Shown: positions 24,948 through 36,789 of the stretch, piece by piece
Layout: the number at the start of each line of letters is the position of its first letter
Numbering within the stretch: position 1 is the first letter of the stretch
Assembly: GCF_028769735.1 (NCBI RefSeq)
Contig: NC_088175.1
Span: 7,316,001 to 7,380,000, forward strand
DNA: 64,000 nt
Source: Zonotrichia leucophrys gambelii
Lineage: Eukaryota; Chordata; Aves; Passeriformes; Passerellidae
Direction: 5' to 3'
Notes under the pieces: generated by a model
What the model saw: the letters and a program-made list of their open reading frames with translations, nothing else
The model's database searches: none
What the model was told of the DNA's origin: nothing
Translations under genes and position numbers: made by a program

Positions 24948-24983
24948 CATCCATCCATCCATCCATCCATCCATCCATCCATC
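24854..24983. repeat. Tetranucleotide microsatellite (TATC)n-(CATC)n
   Basis: TATC/ATCT units run from about 24854 to 24947 with one interruption near 24908 (TATCATC), then change cleanly to ATCC units until 24983. The Ser/Ile/Tyr frames (YLSIYLSI) are repeat translations. Probably highly length-variable. Confidence 0.97.
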
Positions 24984-26300
24984 TCTGTAGGTCCACTGCA
25001 CAGCCAGGACAAAGGCCCTCTGAGTCCAGCCCATCTGTACAAGGAAGCCCAGCATTGCTCTCTATGGATTTTTAGCATCTCCTAACTGGTGCTTCACAGT
25101 TCTCTCAATGTAAAAGGCAAAAGTAACATAGACACTGCTGTTAAAAATAGCCACTTATGCCCTGGATGATTCATTGTTGGTGGGGAATACCCATAAGTGC
25201 CTCTATCTAAACATTCTGTTCCCTGTCTCAGTATCTCCTCTGCCAGCTTGTGTAGGTCTCTCCAGTCTTGTTCAGTCTGTTTTTCTATGGGTTACATATT
25301 CTTTAGCTAAATATGTTAGTTTGTTTATCTCCCTCCATGGCAGCAAGACCCAAGCGTGGCTTCCTCCTGCTGTAGGAATTTCATAAATAAATCACTGTCT
25401 ATTATTTCCCTGGGAGCATACACCATTGTAAAAAAAAACAAAAAAAAAAAAACAACCCACCCACCAATAAAACCCAGCCCTCCCTAAAATTAAAAATAAT
25501 AAGAAAATAAGCCCCAAAAAACAAAGCCAAGGAATTTCCCCTTTCTTGGGTTATAGGTTAGAATAATAACAGAAACAGGAGTGTGCTGCTAAGCTTTTAG
25601 TAGCAAACCTCTTTGCATTGTTCTGGTTTATGCAAGAAATAAATAATTGCACTGGATGACTTCTAGAACTACAGCTAAGGAAAGGCTTCATATGAGAAGG
25701 AAAGCTTCATGTGACTCAAATTCCCGGCCCCCAAACATACCTACTTAGAGTGATGACCAGGTTTTAAATCAGAGTCCTGTAAATTGTCATGGACTGGGAG
25801 GAAATGAAATTCGGCTCTTTGGTGACATCCCTGTAGTTCAAGTGATGATTTATGAATGTGTAACTGAGCTTATTGATAGGCATTTTGAACCTGAAATGGG
25901 CTGTGTTTGGAGCTGTTGGATTTTCTGCAATCTGTTAAAATATTACTATATTCCTGGAAGTATCTTTTATTTTTTGTATGCAAACTCTCCCCATCACTAA
26001 CAGCACTAGGAAGAATGATGGAATATGATGCTTTAGTTGCCCAATGGTCTTCCTTATCTCTGCTCCAGTGTGAAGGGCAGGTGAATCAGAGGTGTTCAGC
26101 TGGGAGGGCAGGACAATGAGTGTATGTTGATGTTACTGATGTGAACCCCAAGCACAGAGGAGCCAAAACCTGCTTTTCCTCCAGAGCATCCCTGCAGCTG
26201 CACATGGCTGAGTCAGGCTGAAACCACCACTCAGTAATCAGTGTGCTCATGGACACCAGCTTCAGAGGGAATGAATCTGGGATGCTGGGGTTAATGACTC
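24984..26300. other. Non-coding stretch with A-rich tract
   Basis: Contains an A-rich tract with C interruptions at about 25431-25452 followed by a CACC-rich segment, which could be the tail of a lost retroelement. No gene seen. Confidence 0.5.
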
Positions 26301-26942
26301 CCTTTCCTTTCCTTTCCTTTCCTTGCCTTGCCTTGCCTTGCCTTGCCTTGCCTTGCCTTGCCTTGCCTTGCCTTTCCTTGCCTTGCCTTGCCTTGCCTTG
26401 CCTTGCCTTGCCTTGCCTTGCCTTGCCTTGCCTTGCCTTGCCTTGCCTTGCCTTGCCTTTCCTTGCCTTGCCTTGCCTTGCCTTGCCTTGCCTTGCCTTT
26501 CCTTTCCTTGCCTTTCCTTGCCTTTCCTTGCCTTTCCTTTCCTTGCCTTTCCTTTCCTTGCCTTTCCTTGCCTTTCCTTGCCTTTCCTTTCTTGCCTTTC
26601 CTTGCCTTTCCTTGCCTTGCCTTGCCTTGCCTTGCCTTTCCTTGCCTTTCCTTGCCTTTCCTTGCCTTTCCTTGCCTTTCCTTGCCTTTCCTTTCCTTTC
26701 CTTTCCTTTCCTTTCCTTTCCTTTCCTTTCCTTTCCTTTCCTTTCCTTTCTTTCCTTTCCTTTCCTTTCCTTTCCTTTCCTTTCCTTGCCTTTCCTTGCC
26801 TTTCCTTGCCTTTCCTTTCCTTGCCTTTCCTTGCCTTGCCTTTCCTTGCCTTTCCTTTCCTTGCCTTTCCTTTCCTTTCCTTGCCTTTCCTTTCCTTGCC
26901 TTGCCTTGCCTTGCCTTCCCTTCCCTTCCCTTCCCTTCCCTT
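26301..26942. repeat. 640-bp pentanucleotide array, CCTTT/CCTTG/CCCTT
   Basis: A continuous pentamer array. It starts with four CCTTT units, then long CCTTG runs (10 units at 26321-26370 and 16 units at 26376-26455), a mixed CCTTT/CCTTG zone, a nearly pure CCTTT zone at about 26686-26785, another mixed zone, and finally CCCTT units up to 26942. The register slips by one base near 26591 and near 26750. Because 5 is not a multiple of 3, all three plus frames and a minus frame stay open for over 200 codons (Pro/Leu/Ser/Phe or Lys/Gly/Arg/Glu); these are not genes. Confidence 0.97.
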
Positions 26943-27081
26943 GGTGAGCAGATTCACTGGTAACTAATAAAACACAGCTGGTTTTAATTTTTGCTGCTAA
27001 ACACTGTTTTGTGAGGTATTTAAGTTGCAGTAGGATAACTGGGGAATAATGAATGAATCCTTTGGGCAGTTATACTTAGTT

Positions 27082-27142
27082 CACAGAACCATAGAATTGT
27101 TTGGGTTAGAAGGAATCTTATTTACCGATAATTTAGTCCCTT
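27082..27142 (-). mobile_element. CR1 LINE 3'-end fragment
   Basis: CACAGAACCATAGAATTGTT followed by TGGGTTAGAAGGAATCTTA and a degraded GATAATTTAGTCCC matches the reverse complement of a CR1 3' end (consensus ATAGAATNGTTTGGGTTGGAAGGGACCTTAAAGATCAT). It is short and diverged. It begins 140 bases after the pentanucleotide array. Confidence 0.75.
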
Positions 27143-27163
27143 TGGTTTAGACAAGCCACATAA

Positions 27164-30100
27164 CCGGATTTTTTATGTTTTTTTGTAACAAATAGTATTT
27201 TCTCGATACATTCACTGATATTATTTGGCAGCCACCTCTTTTATTTTTCCCTGTAGGCACAATCTGTCTTTGTCAGGAAACACTGTTATCCCTGGCAAAG
27301 GCAGTGATGTCTTCAGGCAACCTGCACATAATACTGCATGTCCTTACTGGAGCACAACTAGAGATACCAACATATTCATCTTCCAATTTGTAAAAGTTTC
27401 CCCAAACACCTTCCCTTCTAACAGCATATTTATAATTGCACATGCTTATGCCACACATATTATTTTAACAAGGTAACTTTGGAAAACTTGTGATTTATCC
27501 CTGTTTTCCTTCAAGAGCTGGGTGTGCACGGTTCCACACTCACAGAGGAAAACTGTTGGCTCCCAGCAGCCCAAAGCAAAGCAAGACTCAATTGCTGCAG
27601 TTCCCTCTTAATAAGTAAGCAGCTGAAAATAATATCTCCTGCATTTTCTTTGGCTACAGGGCTTACAGGCAATATTTATCCTTCTTTTTAAATTTTCTGT
27701 AAACCAACTAGTTCAAGATCACAGGAAACAACTGGAATGTAGACTCTAGTTTGTAGTGCTGTAGCTGGCTCCATCTCCAGCAGAGCAGCTTTGAAATGCT
27801 GCTAAATTAATCCACGAGCTATTCTGCTCTCTTCTGCATAGTAGTGGGTTTTGCAGCTAGTGTTTCTCCTTTCATGTAATCTGACCCTATCTTGGTCCCA
27901 CTCTTAATGCTCCTCACCATCAGCCAAGGCATTAATCTTGAGAATGTGTCCTAAATCAGTTCCTGGAAAGGCAGTGGAAGTAGGCATCAGTGATATTTTT
28001 CAGTTCAGCCAGTACATGCCATAAGGATTACATTTGTACAAGGCACAACAAGACAAAGATACTCTTGTCAGCTGATGTATTTTTGGATAAAAAAACTTCC
28101 AAGAAAAATAAAATAGATGAGATCTTGAGGTTTTAGGAGCATGAGTTCAGCCCAAGCAGTAGGTCCAAGCTGAGCTCCCTGAAATCAGTGAAAATATGAG
28201 GAATGAGAGAGACCAGCATGAATATTTCTAGATGGGAATGCAAACCAGCTCCAGACATCCTGCAACTGATAATTTCTGCTGGTAGCAATGACACATAGCA
28301 CAGTTCAGTGGCCTTTAGGGGTCGTGCTTAGCCAGTGATGAGCACTTGGAGTGTGTCTCCTGCAAGAGACTCACTGGGACTGATTCCCAAGTGGTGAAGT
28401 AGCAGGCTGTCCCCCTGGAGGGCATTAGGAGGAAAGGGCAGCAACAGCTGGGACAAGAAGCAGTGAGCCAAGCAACTCCAATAGAAAATAACAGAATTAG
28501 AAAATATCTGTGAGTTGGGTCCTTAAATCAAGGTAATTAATAGCTGAAGAATGGAATTTTAAACCAGGGCCTTCATTGCCCAAGCTCACAAAATGAACTC
28601 TCTGAACTGATCTCTGAACCTTGTGTGAGAGTTTTGATGCTTGCAGTTAATGAAAAATCATTTTACCGATTGTTGCTCCATACCTGGCACATTCACAGTG
28701 AGATCTATTCAAATCAACAAGATAATGATTGGATGTCTTTTTGTCTAACTGTTAAGTGAGTAAGTGAACTTCATGGATGCCTTTATTTTCCCCCTTTCCA
28801 GAAAAGGTAAAAACCTCTAACAGCCTCAAAAAAGTTGGTATTTTTCCCAGGTATCACCACTCATGGAGAGTGCAGGCCAGCACAGAGGGCAGAGGAGCAC
28901 TAACATCTCCTGCTGCCCCCCAGCCAAGGAGGGTGCACAGCAGCCCTTCCCAGCACGGCCTCAGGGAAAGGCCAAGGTGGGTGGTGGAGGGTGGCGCAGA
29001 GGTTCTGCCCTGCTCCTTAAGGGCTGCTCCCCATTCTGTGCACAGCCCCCAGCCCAGGCAGCCAGGATCCTCTGCCGCAGCCCTGGATCCTCTCAGGAGG
29101 CTGCAGGATAAGCACCAGAACCTATCTGCTCATCAGTGTCAAGGCTCAGGCATTTGTGTGTACACACAGGAGTGTCAAGTTCTCCTGAAAGGTCTGAACC
29201 AGCCCTTTTAGCAGAGTTCTGGCACATGTTCTGGTTCTGAGACTCAGGTACCCAAACCTTTGCTCCTTCCTGGGAATCTGGACAGTCTGTGGGCTTAAAT
29301 TGGCTCAGCAGCCTGGGATTTGCTCACAAACCACGAAAAATCTCTGAAGCTAAACGCCAACCCATCCTGTGAGATCCATCCTGGTTGGAACAGGCCAGCT
29401 GGGCCACCCTTTGCACTGACTGGAATGAGGTCTAAGTATCTCTTAAAACTGGCCTCTGTCCTTATTCAGGGAAACCTTCCTTTCATTTCAATATTTCCTA
29501 TCTGTGTAAGGGCACAAAACCCCCAAAACAGAGCCCAAATAAGGATTGAGTTCATTAACCACTAATACTGTTCATTACTGGTATTTGTACAGCAGAATTT
29601 GCACGCATGAAACTTCAATACAAATGAAAATATATTCCTCCTTCACATGTTTCATCACCTCATTTACATGCAGTGTAGCTTGTCAAGAGATGGCAAACAA
29701 AAGACCTGGGAGGATGAGGATTTACTCTGGATAAGCTCACAGCTACAAATGATTTTGAATCATACTAGAATTAAGTAACTTAGTGCCACTAATGCCACTG
29801 GCACTGCTACTAGCCTTGACATTACAGAGAGACTTAATCTAAAATGATCTTTTGATTTCTCAGAGGCTCTTAATGGTTAATTTTCTATTCATTTTCCTTT
29901 TTGTATTTCTCCTTCTTTAAGGCTTGTCAGGCAGAAAGGCTGATATGTGAAAGGATCTAAGCTAGGCTTAGGTTATGGCAGGCAAGGAGATGAGGAACAA
30001 AATAAGAGTAGGGCAGAAAAACTATCGTGCAGTTTGTCTGAGCCACTAATATTTGCTAATTGCAATAAATATAGAACTGCACAGAAGCTCCTAATAAGCT

Positions 30101-30443
30101 TATATAAAGCATTTTAATGGGATGCTGCCAGGTTAAACATTGCGTTCAAAAATATAAATATTCTTAAAAATTCCAAATTAAAGAAACTGAAGTTTGACTA
30201 CCCAAATAATTTTCTCTTTTCATGACATAGTCTAAACTGCATTTCACACACCTCAGCCACTGAAAATAGGCAGGGCTGTGTTCTGCTGCTGTTGGGCTGG
30301 AGCACACCTGGATCACACAGGAGAGGACAGTGCAGGGCAGAGCTGGAGATGCAGTTGGAGGGATTGAGGGCCCGTGTTATGTCCTGGCTCACCAGGCTGA
30401 CTGGGCAGCTCTTGCTACCTCTGACCCAGCCTTGCACTTCCAA
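27164..30443. other. Non-coding stretch, no genes seen
   Basis: About 3.3 kb. A GC-richer patch at 28777-29211 carries a 144-codon plus-strand frame of low-complexity composition with no domain. No supported gene or RNA. Confidence 0.5.
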
Positions 30444-30672
30444 GACAGCAGCTCTGGGGATAACATGAAGGTTGTCCCCATGAGACAGCAGCTCTGGGGC
30501 TTGCAGAATGATTTCCACCCCAGGATGGAAACTCTGGAGCTTGCAGGGGGATTTCTACCTGGGGACAGCAGCTTTGGGGCTTGCAGGAGAGTCTCCCCAT
30601 TGAATAATGGCATGTCTGGGTTTTCCTTCCATCACAGCAGCTCTGGGGCTTGTCAGAGGATTTTACCTGGCT
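30444..30672. repeat. Minisatellite with exact 40-bp period
   Basis: Unit starts of the form GACAGCAGCTCTGGGG occur at 30444, 30484, 30524 (as GATGGAAACTCTGGAG) and 30564, spaced exactly 40 bases. A degenerate shorter unit follows, then one more copy at about 30633. Within units the GCTTGCAG and GATTTCCACCC/GATTTCTACCT parts also repeat. Overlapping frames on both strands are repeat translations. Confidence 0.88.
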
Positions 30673-33600
30673 GTTGATGGGGCCATTGCAGCTCCAGGAT
30701 CAGCCCAGGGTCCTCACACAGCACTGGATGCAGCTTCACTTTCTTCTTTTAGCACATGACTTAAATGTTTCCATGTTTAGATTTTAGGCCTTTCAGGGCA
30801 CAGTTTAAATCCAGAGCAGTGACTATGTTGAGTTTAACTGAAATTGAAAGAAAGAGCATGTGGAAACTTCTTAACAAAGAAGTTTTGTAAACAATGTCTT
30901 GATGCTATGGTGATGGGTCCTTAGAACTGACGACTCCATTTTTCTTTCTATTCAATCCCTTATTTTTCTTCCAAACATTCCAATTTTAGTCCTGTCTACA
31001 TGGCAGTGGTGATTGTACATTTCTGTGCATCTAACAAGTGCCAAGGAAATCAAACTTAGGGAGCAGCAGTGCTGGATCTACTTCTCAACTGGCTCTCTCA
31101 GAAAGTGTTGGAGAGGCCCAAATGCCTTTCCCTGTCTTAGTACTCTCCAGGGGCCTCTGGATGTGCTCATTTACTCTGGATTTGGGTAAACCACAAAGGA
31201 TGGACCAAATCTGAGAAGGGTGAGAGTGCAATGTCTGAACAAGAAAATTCACCCCCAGACCAAAGGGCTCGACTGGGCTGATGTGGAACAACACCAAGGA
31301 CATGCCTGGGGCTGTGTCCTCTGCTGTTTGCATCACCTGCCTGCTGAAGGCTCCCCTTGGTGCTGGCCCTGCAGTCTGCAGTCCATCCTCCCACCAGGAT
31401 GAGCCAGGAGATGCTGCCTGCAGGAGGAAGAGCTGGACTGTGCTGGCGACTTGAGCAGACATCCTTTGGCTTACAGAATGTCTGATCCCAAAAGCTCCTG
31501 GGCCTCAGGGCACCATCACCAAGAGTCTGTTAGGGCAGGAGCAGCCAGCCTTGAGCACTTGATGCATCTGGGAGCTTCTATTCACTCTCACCAAAAAGAT
31601 ACTGCAGCAAATACAGGGGCTGCTGCTTTTGCTATCTAGCAAATTCCCCTCTCTCAGGTGAGATCTCCTCTGCCTCTTTTATACTGAAAAAAAGAGAAAA
31701 ATGCTGCCAAATAACTCACAGTCTGGATGGCTACAACAGGAGCAAGGAGAAGCACTTGGAGTGTGATAGAAGGATTACTGTCATCAATACTGTGGTCTGT
31801 GGGAGGAGAAGCCTGATGTGCTGGGAGCTTTGTAAACATCTCAGACTGCTTAGGGAATCTGCAACACAAGCTGAAATGTTTGAAAATGTATTTTTCCTAA
31901 CCAATACATTTCCCTAATGGGTACAGACAAATTCAGGTCTGGAAGACATCCAGTGAACGTGGTGAACTACCATTAAAGAAGAGCAGATGTAATTGTTTTT
32001 GTGCCTCCCTCTCCCTAATGGAATGATGCAATATCTCCTAAATTCCATGGCAAGGGAAATAGAAGTAAAAAGCCTATGCAATGTAATAAGGATGAAAAGT
32101 TTGTTCCAATTTTCTCAGCCTCCAAGCCTGGCACAAGCCTGTGTCTGCTCCATACTGCAGTCTCATGGCCTGGCTGAGTGAGTGTTTTCTGTTTACCTCT
32201 TTTTCCAATCTCTTCTGTAAGCCAAAGATAAAGCCAGTACAGCTCCAGTTGGACTTTTGAACCCGTGCTTAAATGGGGTGGAAATAAATCTTAATGAGAT
32301 TGTCCAGCCCTATTACCTTAAGTAGCATACCTCAAATGAACCCTGCTGAAGCTGTAATGCCCCTCTGAGGTTTCAGTGACACGAGCAAGTGGATCATATT
32401 TCACTATTGTAGTTTGTGTCATCACTGGATACTTGCTAGAATTCCATGCTTATCACATAAGAACTGGAGAAACACACCTTTATTAAAGATGCTAAAACAG
32501 TAGAAGATGCTTTCTGTTCATAAGTACAAAGAATTTTTTTTCATGCTCTTCATTGAGAACAGAAAATTACTTTGCATTTCTACTTCATGAGTATTCAGAT
32601 GCAAAAACATTACTGCCATGAATTCTTACAATTGGTGTTTTGATGCTCCCTCTTTCCTCTCTGGATAAAATCAAGGTATTTTCCCAAGGCTTGCTGGTGG
32701 GCAGAGCAAGGAAGGCAGCAGCAGATGGGCAGGACTCGAAGAAGTGAAGAAAGGCCAGAGAGGTCTCAGAGGAAGAGTCTCCAGGGAGCACCACACTGCA
32801 GCACAGATATCATTTATTTAGGCTCTCCTGAGGTCCCCATACACAGCTGAAGAGAGAATTTTTAAGTGCCTGTCTTAGGGAACATGTGAAAAAGCAAAAG
32901 GTGATCCTGACTCTTTGGAAACCCACAGCAGCATCCTCAAGGCACAAGGCATGTGCCCTTCACATGAAGGGCATGTGGAGCTCTAGTAAGCAGCAAGAAG
33001 AAATCAATTTTCCAGCCCTAACCCACTTGGCTGTGCAGCAAATGGGATTTTAACTCACATTGTGCCTGCAGCATTCAGTGAGTAACCCACAAAATGAAGG
33101 TCCAGAGGAGAAGAATCTCCTCCTTGTCTAAATTTAGCATAAGGCCTTGAAAGTACAGACAAAGCAGCCAAACATCATCTGTAGCCAGACAATTCAGACA
33201 AGGAAGATAACTCAGTTCTGGTAAGTGGTTTTGGGAAATAATGGAAGGAGAAAAAGGGGTCTAATAACCTCTGACTGAACTAAAGCTAACCTCCCTCTCC
33301 GGGCAGGAGCCTGGGACTATCTCTGACCATAGTCTGAGCTCAGTGAGTGTTTAGCACTCCTGCTGATTTTTTGCACCTTTTATAGATATTTGATATTGGA
33401 TCAACACAGAAGTTTGAGTACATGGGCTCATCAGATGCTATGGGCTGTTGAGAGGACAGGTCTGGGACTCATTGCAGGTAACAAGTGACTTTGCACAGGA
33501 GAGCAAGGCCAGACCTGCAGAAGCTGCACTGGAGGGTGCCTGCCCAGCTGCCTTCACCCCTTGGCATTCTCCAGGACTGGCTGGTGAGCAGGGTGGCCCA

Positions 33601-36570
33601 TGGCAAGGCACTGTGCCAAGTAGTGGAAAATAAATTAGATCTCCTTGTGCTGGCCCTTCACTACAAACAGCTCCCCTGGGGATTGCTCTGGGAGCCCAGG
33701 TGGCACAGAGCAGCTCTTTGGGTGGGCTTGGGGCCGTGCTGGGATGGACCGGCCCCAGCAGGAGACAAGGTTCCTGCCACAGCCTTCTCTCACTCTCTGT
33801 GGGACTCACTAAAACATCCCCTTGTCTCCAGTTCTCCACTGTCCCTCAAGGCAGCTTGACTAACAAGGCAGATTGTCAATTGAGCAATCATCTCAGAACA
33901 AGGAAATATTTAAAGATTTGGCACCATTATTTAGGATAACCCAGCTGCGGAACTTCACTAGGAAAAGGAAGCAAATGCACGTGCTCAACTCTGAGGCATA
34001 TTTCTGTGAGAGAAAATAAAATCTGTTTAGTACAAACAAGTATTTTCTAATCCTGTATCACCCCCTTGGACAAAACTGAGATGTTCAGCTTCTAGCTGGC
34101 TGTGTCTCATAGCCAGAATGAGTTTTCTCCTGCTTTTTTGGGTGCTCCTCTTTGTCCCTTCCTCTGCAGGGACCCCTGACCTTGGGAATGAGAGATGTGG
34201 CACAGGAGCACTTGTGCTACCTCAGGAACTGGCTTTGTTCTGCTGAAACCCCAAAGGCAGAATGAAGCAGGGAGATGCTCAGGGTCTGATGATCCCTCTG
34301 CATCCCCAAAGCAAAAAATTGTGCTGCATCCTTGCTGGTGTTGGTTATGTTTTGATTGGCCTGAGCACAGAAACTCCTACAGCAGGGAGTGAGAGTCACC
34401 ATGCCTCAACAAAAATGTGGCATCTGATCAATTTTCAGTGGTTTTCTTCTTCCAGTGTAGTGGAAGAATAGTGAAAATGTCTTCTTACTCCTCCCACTTT
34501 ATTGGGCATCAGAGTAGGCCGGGAATGGTAAAGGACAGCAAAAAGACTCTCCAGCTCCTCTGTGTGCCAGGAGAAACCAAATAATTGTAGGAGAGGAGTT
34601 TGCTGAGAAAACAAACACCCCTCCTGTGAACAACTGTGAGCAGATTGAATGCTTTCCCTGGAGTTTTCCAATTTTTTCATTAAATGATTCAAAATGAAAA
34701 CATGCAGCAATGTGGTTGGTGTTTAGAAAGACAGCTTTTGTTAGAGAAATATTATTCTCCATCCTACATATGTGAGCACTGTATGCCTCAGTCTACCGTA
34801 TCTGTTCCAGACATTGCAGATTCTCTCACACTTTCCCACATGATGCCTCTCCTTAAGCCTTGGATGTTTAAATACCTGACCAAAACATCTTTGCAAATAA
34901 ATCCCCAGTCTCCAGTGGCATAACAAGCCCCATGTGTTGCTGACTGTGTGAAAACACACAGTGCATAGACATTTTGACAGCCACCAAAAAATCATGACCA
35001 AAGAAACCTGGCTTTAGGGAAAAAAAAAGAATTAAAACAAGTCTTAAGAGGCTCATGATAAACATCAAAGAGTTGGCAGCACTAAGAATAATCAAACAGT
35101 TTAGATGAGGTTTCCCAGATAAATTGTTTCCATTTCGTCAATGCACTGTCTGGTTTTGAACCAGTTATGAGTTATGCCTGAATATACCATTTGGAATTTA
35201 TGGTAGATGCAGGAAATAACAGTTTCCTTCTCCAAATCCTTTCCACATGTGGTCCATATGCCTCCAGCACAAAGAGATTGCAATGTCATGCCCAAGTCAT
35301 ATGGGTGTCAGAAGGCCAGCTGACTATCACAGCAACAAGATGAACCTGGGAACCTCTGATTTGAGATAAAGAGCTGCTGAAAATGACAGATTTAGTGTCC
35401 CAAAGACAGGTTTCCTGTATCAGAAGTGTTTTTGTGTGAGGTATTGACATTGCAGAGCATCTCCAAGCAATTGCTGAAATATCAAGTTATAACTATAACA
35501 AGAATACTCATTGCTAGAGATCTAGTTCAAGTATCTTGTATTTCATGAGATATGTGTTTCCAATATGCTGTTTATCATAACATCCTATCTTCACCTCTAG
35601 AAAATATTCAACATGGTAAAGTACAGCGGTCCAGGAAGATCAAGGACAATTTCAGGTTCAATTAGCTGGAAAAGTTCTGCTGGGAACTGCATTGCATCTG
35701 TGCTGCAGCCACAGAGCAGCCCTTGAAGGGAGAAGTTGGTCCATGGAGCACTGTGGGAAGCCAGGTTTTCCCAAATAGTCACCAATGGCAGGTTCCTCAT
35801 CTCCTCATTCTGGAGCAGAGACCACAGGTCTGATTTATGGACATGCCCAGTGCTCACAGCTGCCCATGGAGCTTGAATATGTGAAATACAGTGGTGTGCT
35901 GGGTGCTCTGAAAGAGGAGCTCCTTGGCATCTCCAATTACACACCCACAACACTGGGAACCATTTTTGGCTTAATCTTAATGTACCTCAGTCTCTCACAT
36001 ATAAACTCTGAATAATTCTGCAGCCATGGCTCTCTGTGTGACATTGCTGAGTCATATCTAGCAATGTTTCAGTAGGGGCAATATGAAACATTCACTAAGT
36101 TTTAATTAGTGCAAATATAAATACATTTCTCTGAGCAATTGTGCTGGGACACAGTGTGACTAATGCCTGGTGCTTGCCATGCACCATGAGTGTTTGCTGG
36201 TGGAACCTCACCCAGCAAATCTCACCAACCACACAGCACAGGGCTCAGGCTGCTGCTCTGAGGAGTACAATGAACTGACCCAGCCACAATTTGTACCGGT
36301 GAGTCAGGGGGATGAAGATATTGCTGAGATTTCTGAGAGCTGTGATCCTAATTCATTGGACTGAATGGAAAGGTTTGATTTCAAACAATCTGGGTCATGG
36401 TCCCAAAGCATGAGTGGGAGATGTGCAAATTATAAATTTAATCTGAACTCAGGTCCTTCATAATCTCATGATCAAGTGCAACCTGAGATGCTCAGCTTGC
36501 TGTCATCACTTTAGGTTTTTGAGTCTCTGCTCAAAAATCAGGTGTTCAGAGGTGTTACACACAGCTCTTT
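30673..36570. other. Non-coding stretch, no genes seen
   Basis: About 5.9 kb. Frames of 100-133 codons occur at 31085-31462 (minus), 33438-33839 (both strands) and 35597-35953 (minus). None shows a domain, signal or supported exon structure. Near 36297 a good-looking GGTGAGT donor follows a 40-codon plus-strand frame, but no partner exon is recognised. Confidence 0.5.
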
Positions 36571-36789
36571 GTGTGTGTGTCCTTTCCTTTCCTTTCCTTT
36601 CCTTTCCTTTCCTTTCCTTTCCTTTCCTTTCCTTTCCTTTCCTTTCCTTTCCTTTCCTTTCCTTTCCTTTTCCTTTCCTTTCCTTTCCTTTCCTTTCCTT
36701 TCCTTTCCTTTCCTTTCCTTTCCTTTCCTTTCCTTTCCTTTCCTTTCCTTTCCTTTCCTTTCCTTTCCTTTCCTTTCCTTTTTCCTTTC
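36571..36789. repeat. (GT)5 plus (CCTTT)n pentanucleotide array
   Basis: Ten bases of GT repeat lead into about 41 CCTTT units from 36581 to 36789, with one extra T shifting the register near 36670. It is nearly pure, unlike the array at 26.3 kb, and lies on the same strand. Purine/pyrimidine strand asymmetry is complete. The Phe/Leu/Ser and Lys/Gly/Arg frames are artefacts. Confidence 0.97.

Noticed and set aside
26243..26967. Three plus-strand frames and one minus-strand frame of 211-234 codons
   Set aside because: They are translations of a pentanucleotide array; no unique sequence, no start context, all frames open for the same reason.
35597..36015. Opposing 118- and 76-codon frames considered as an endogenous retrovirus remnant
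   Set aside because: No recognisable retroviral motif or flanking LTR; treated as chance.
36170..36364. 64-codon plus-strand frame with a good GGTGAGT donor near 36297, considered as an exon
   Set aside because: No partner exon, CpG island or recognisable protein; a single good donor is common by chance.
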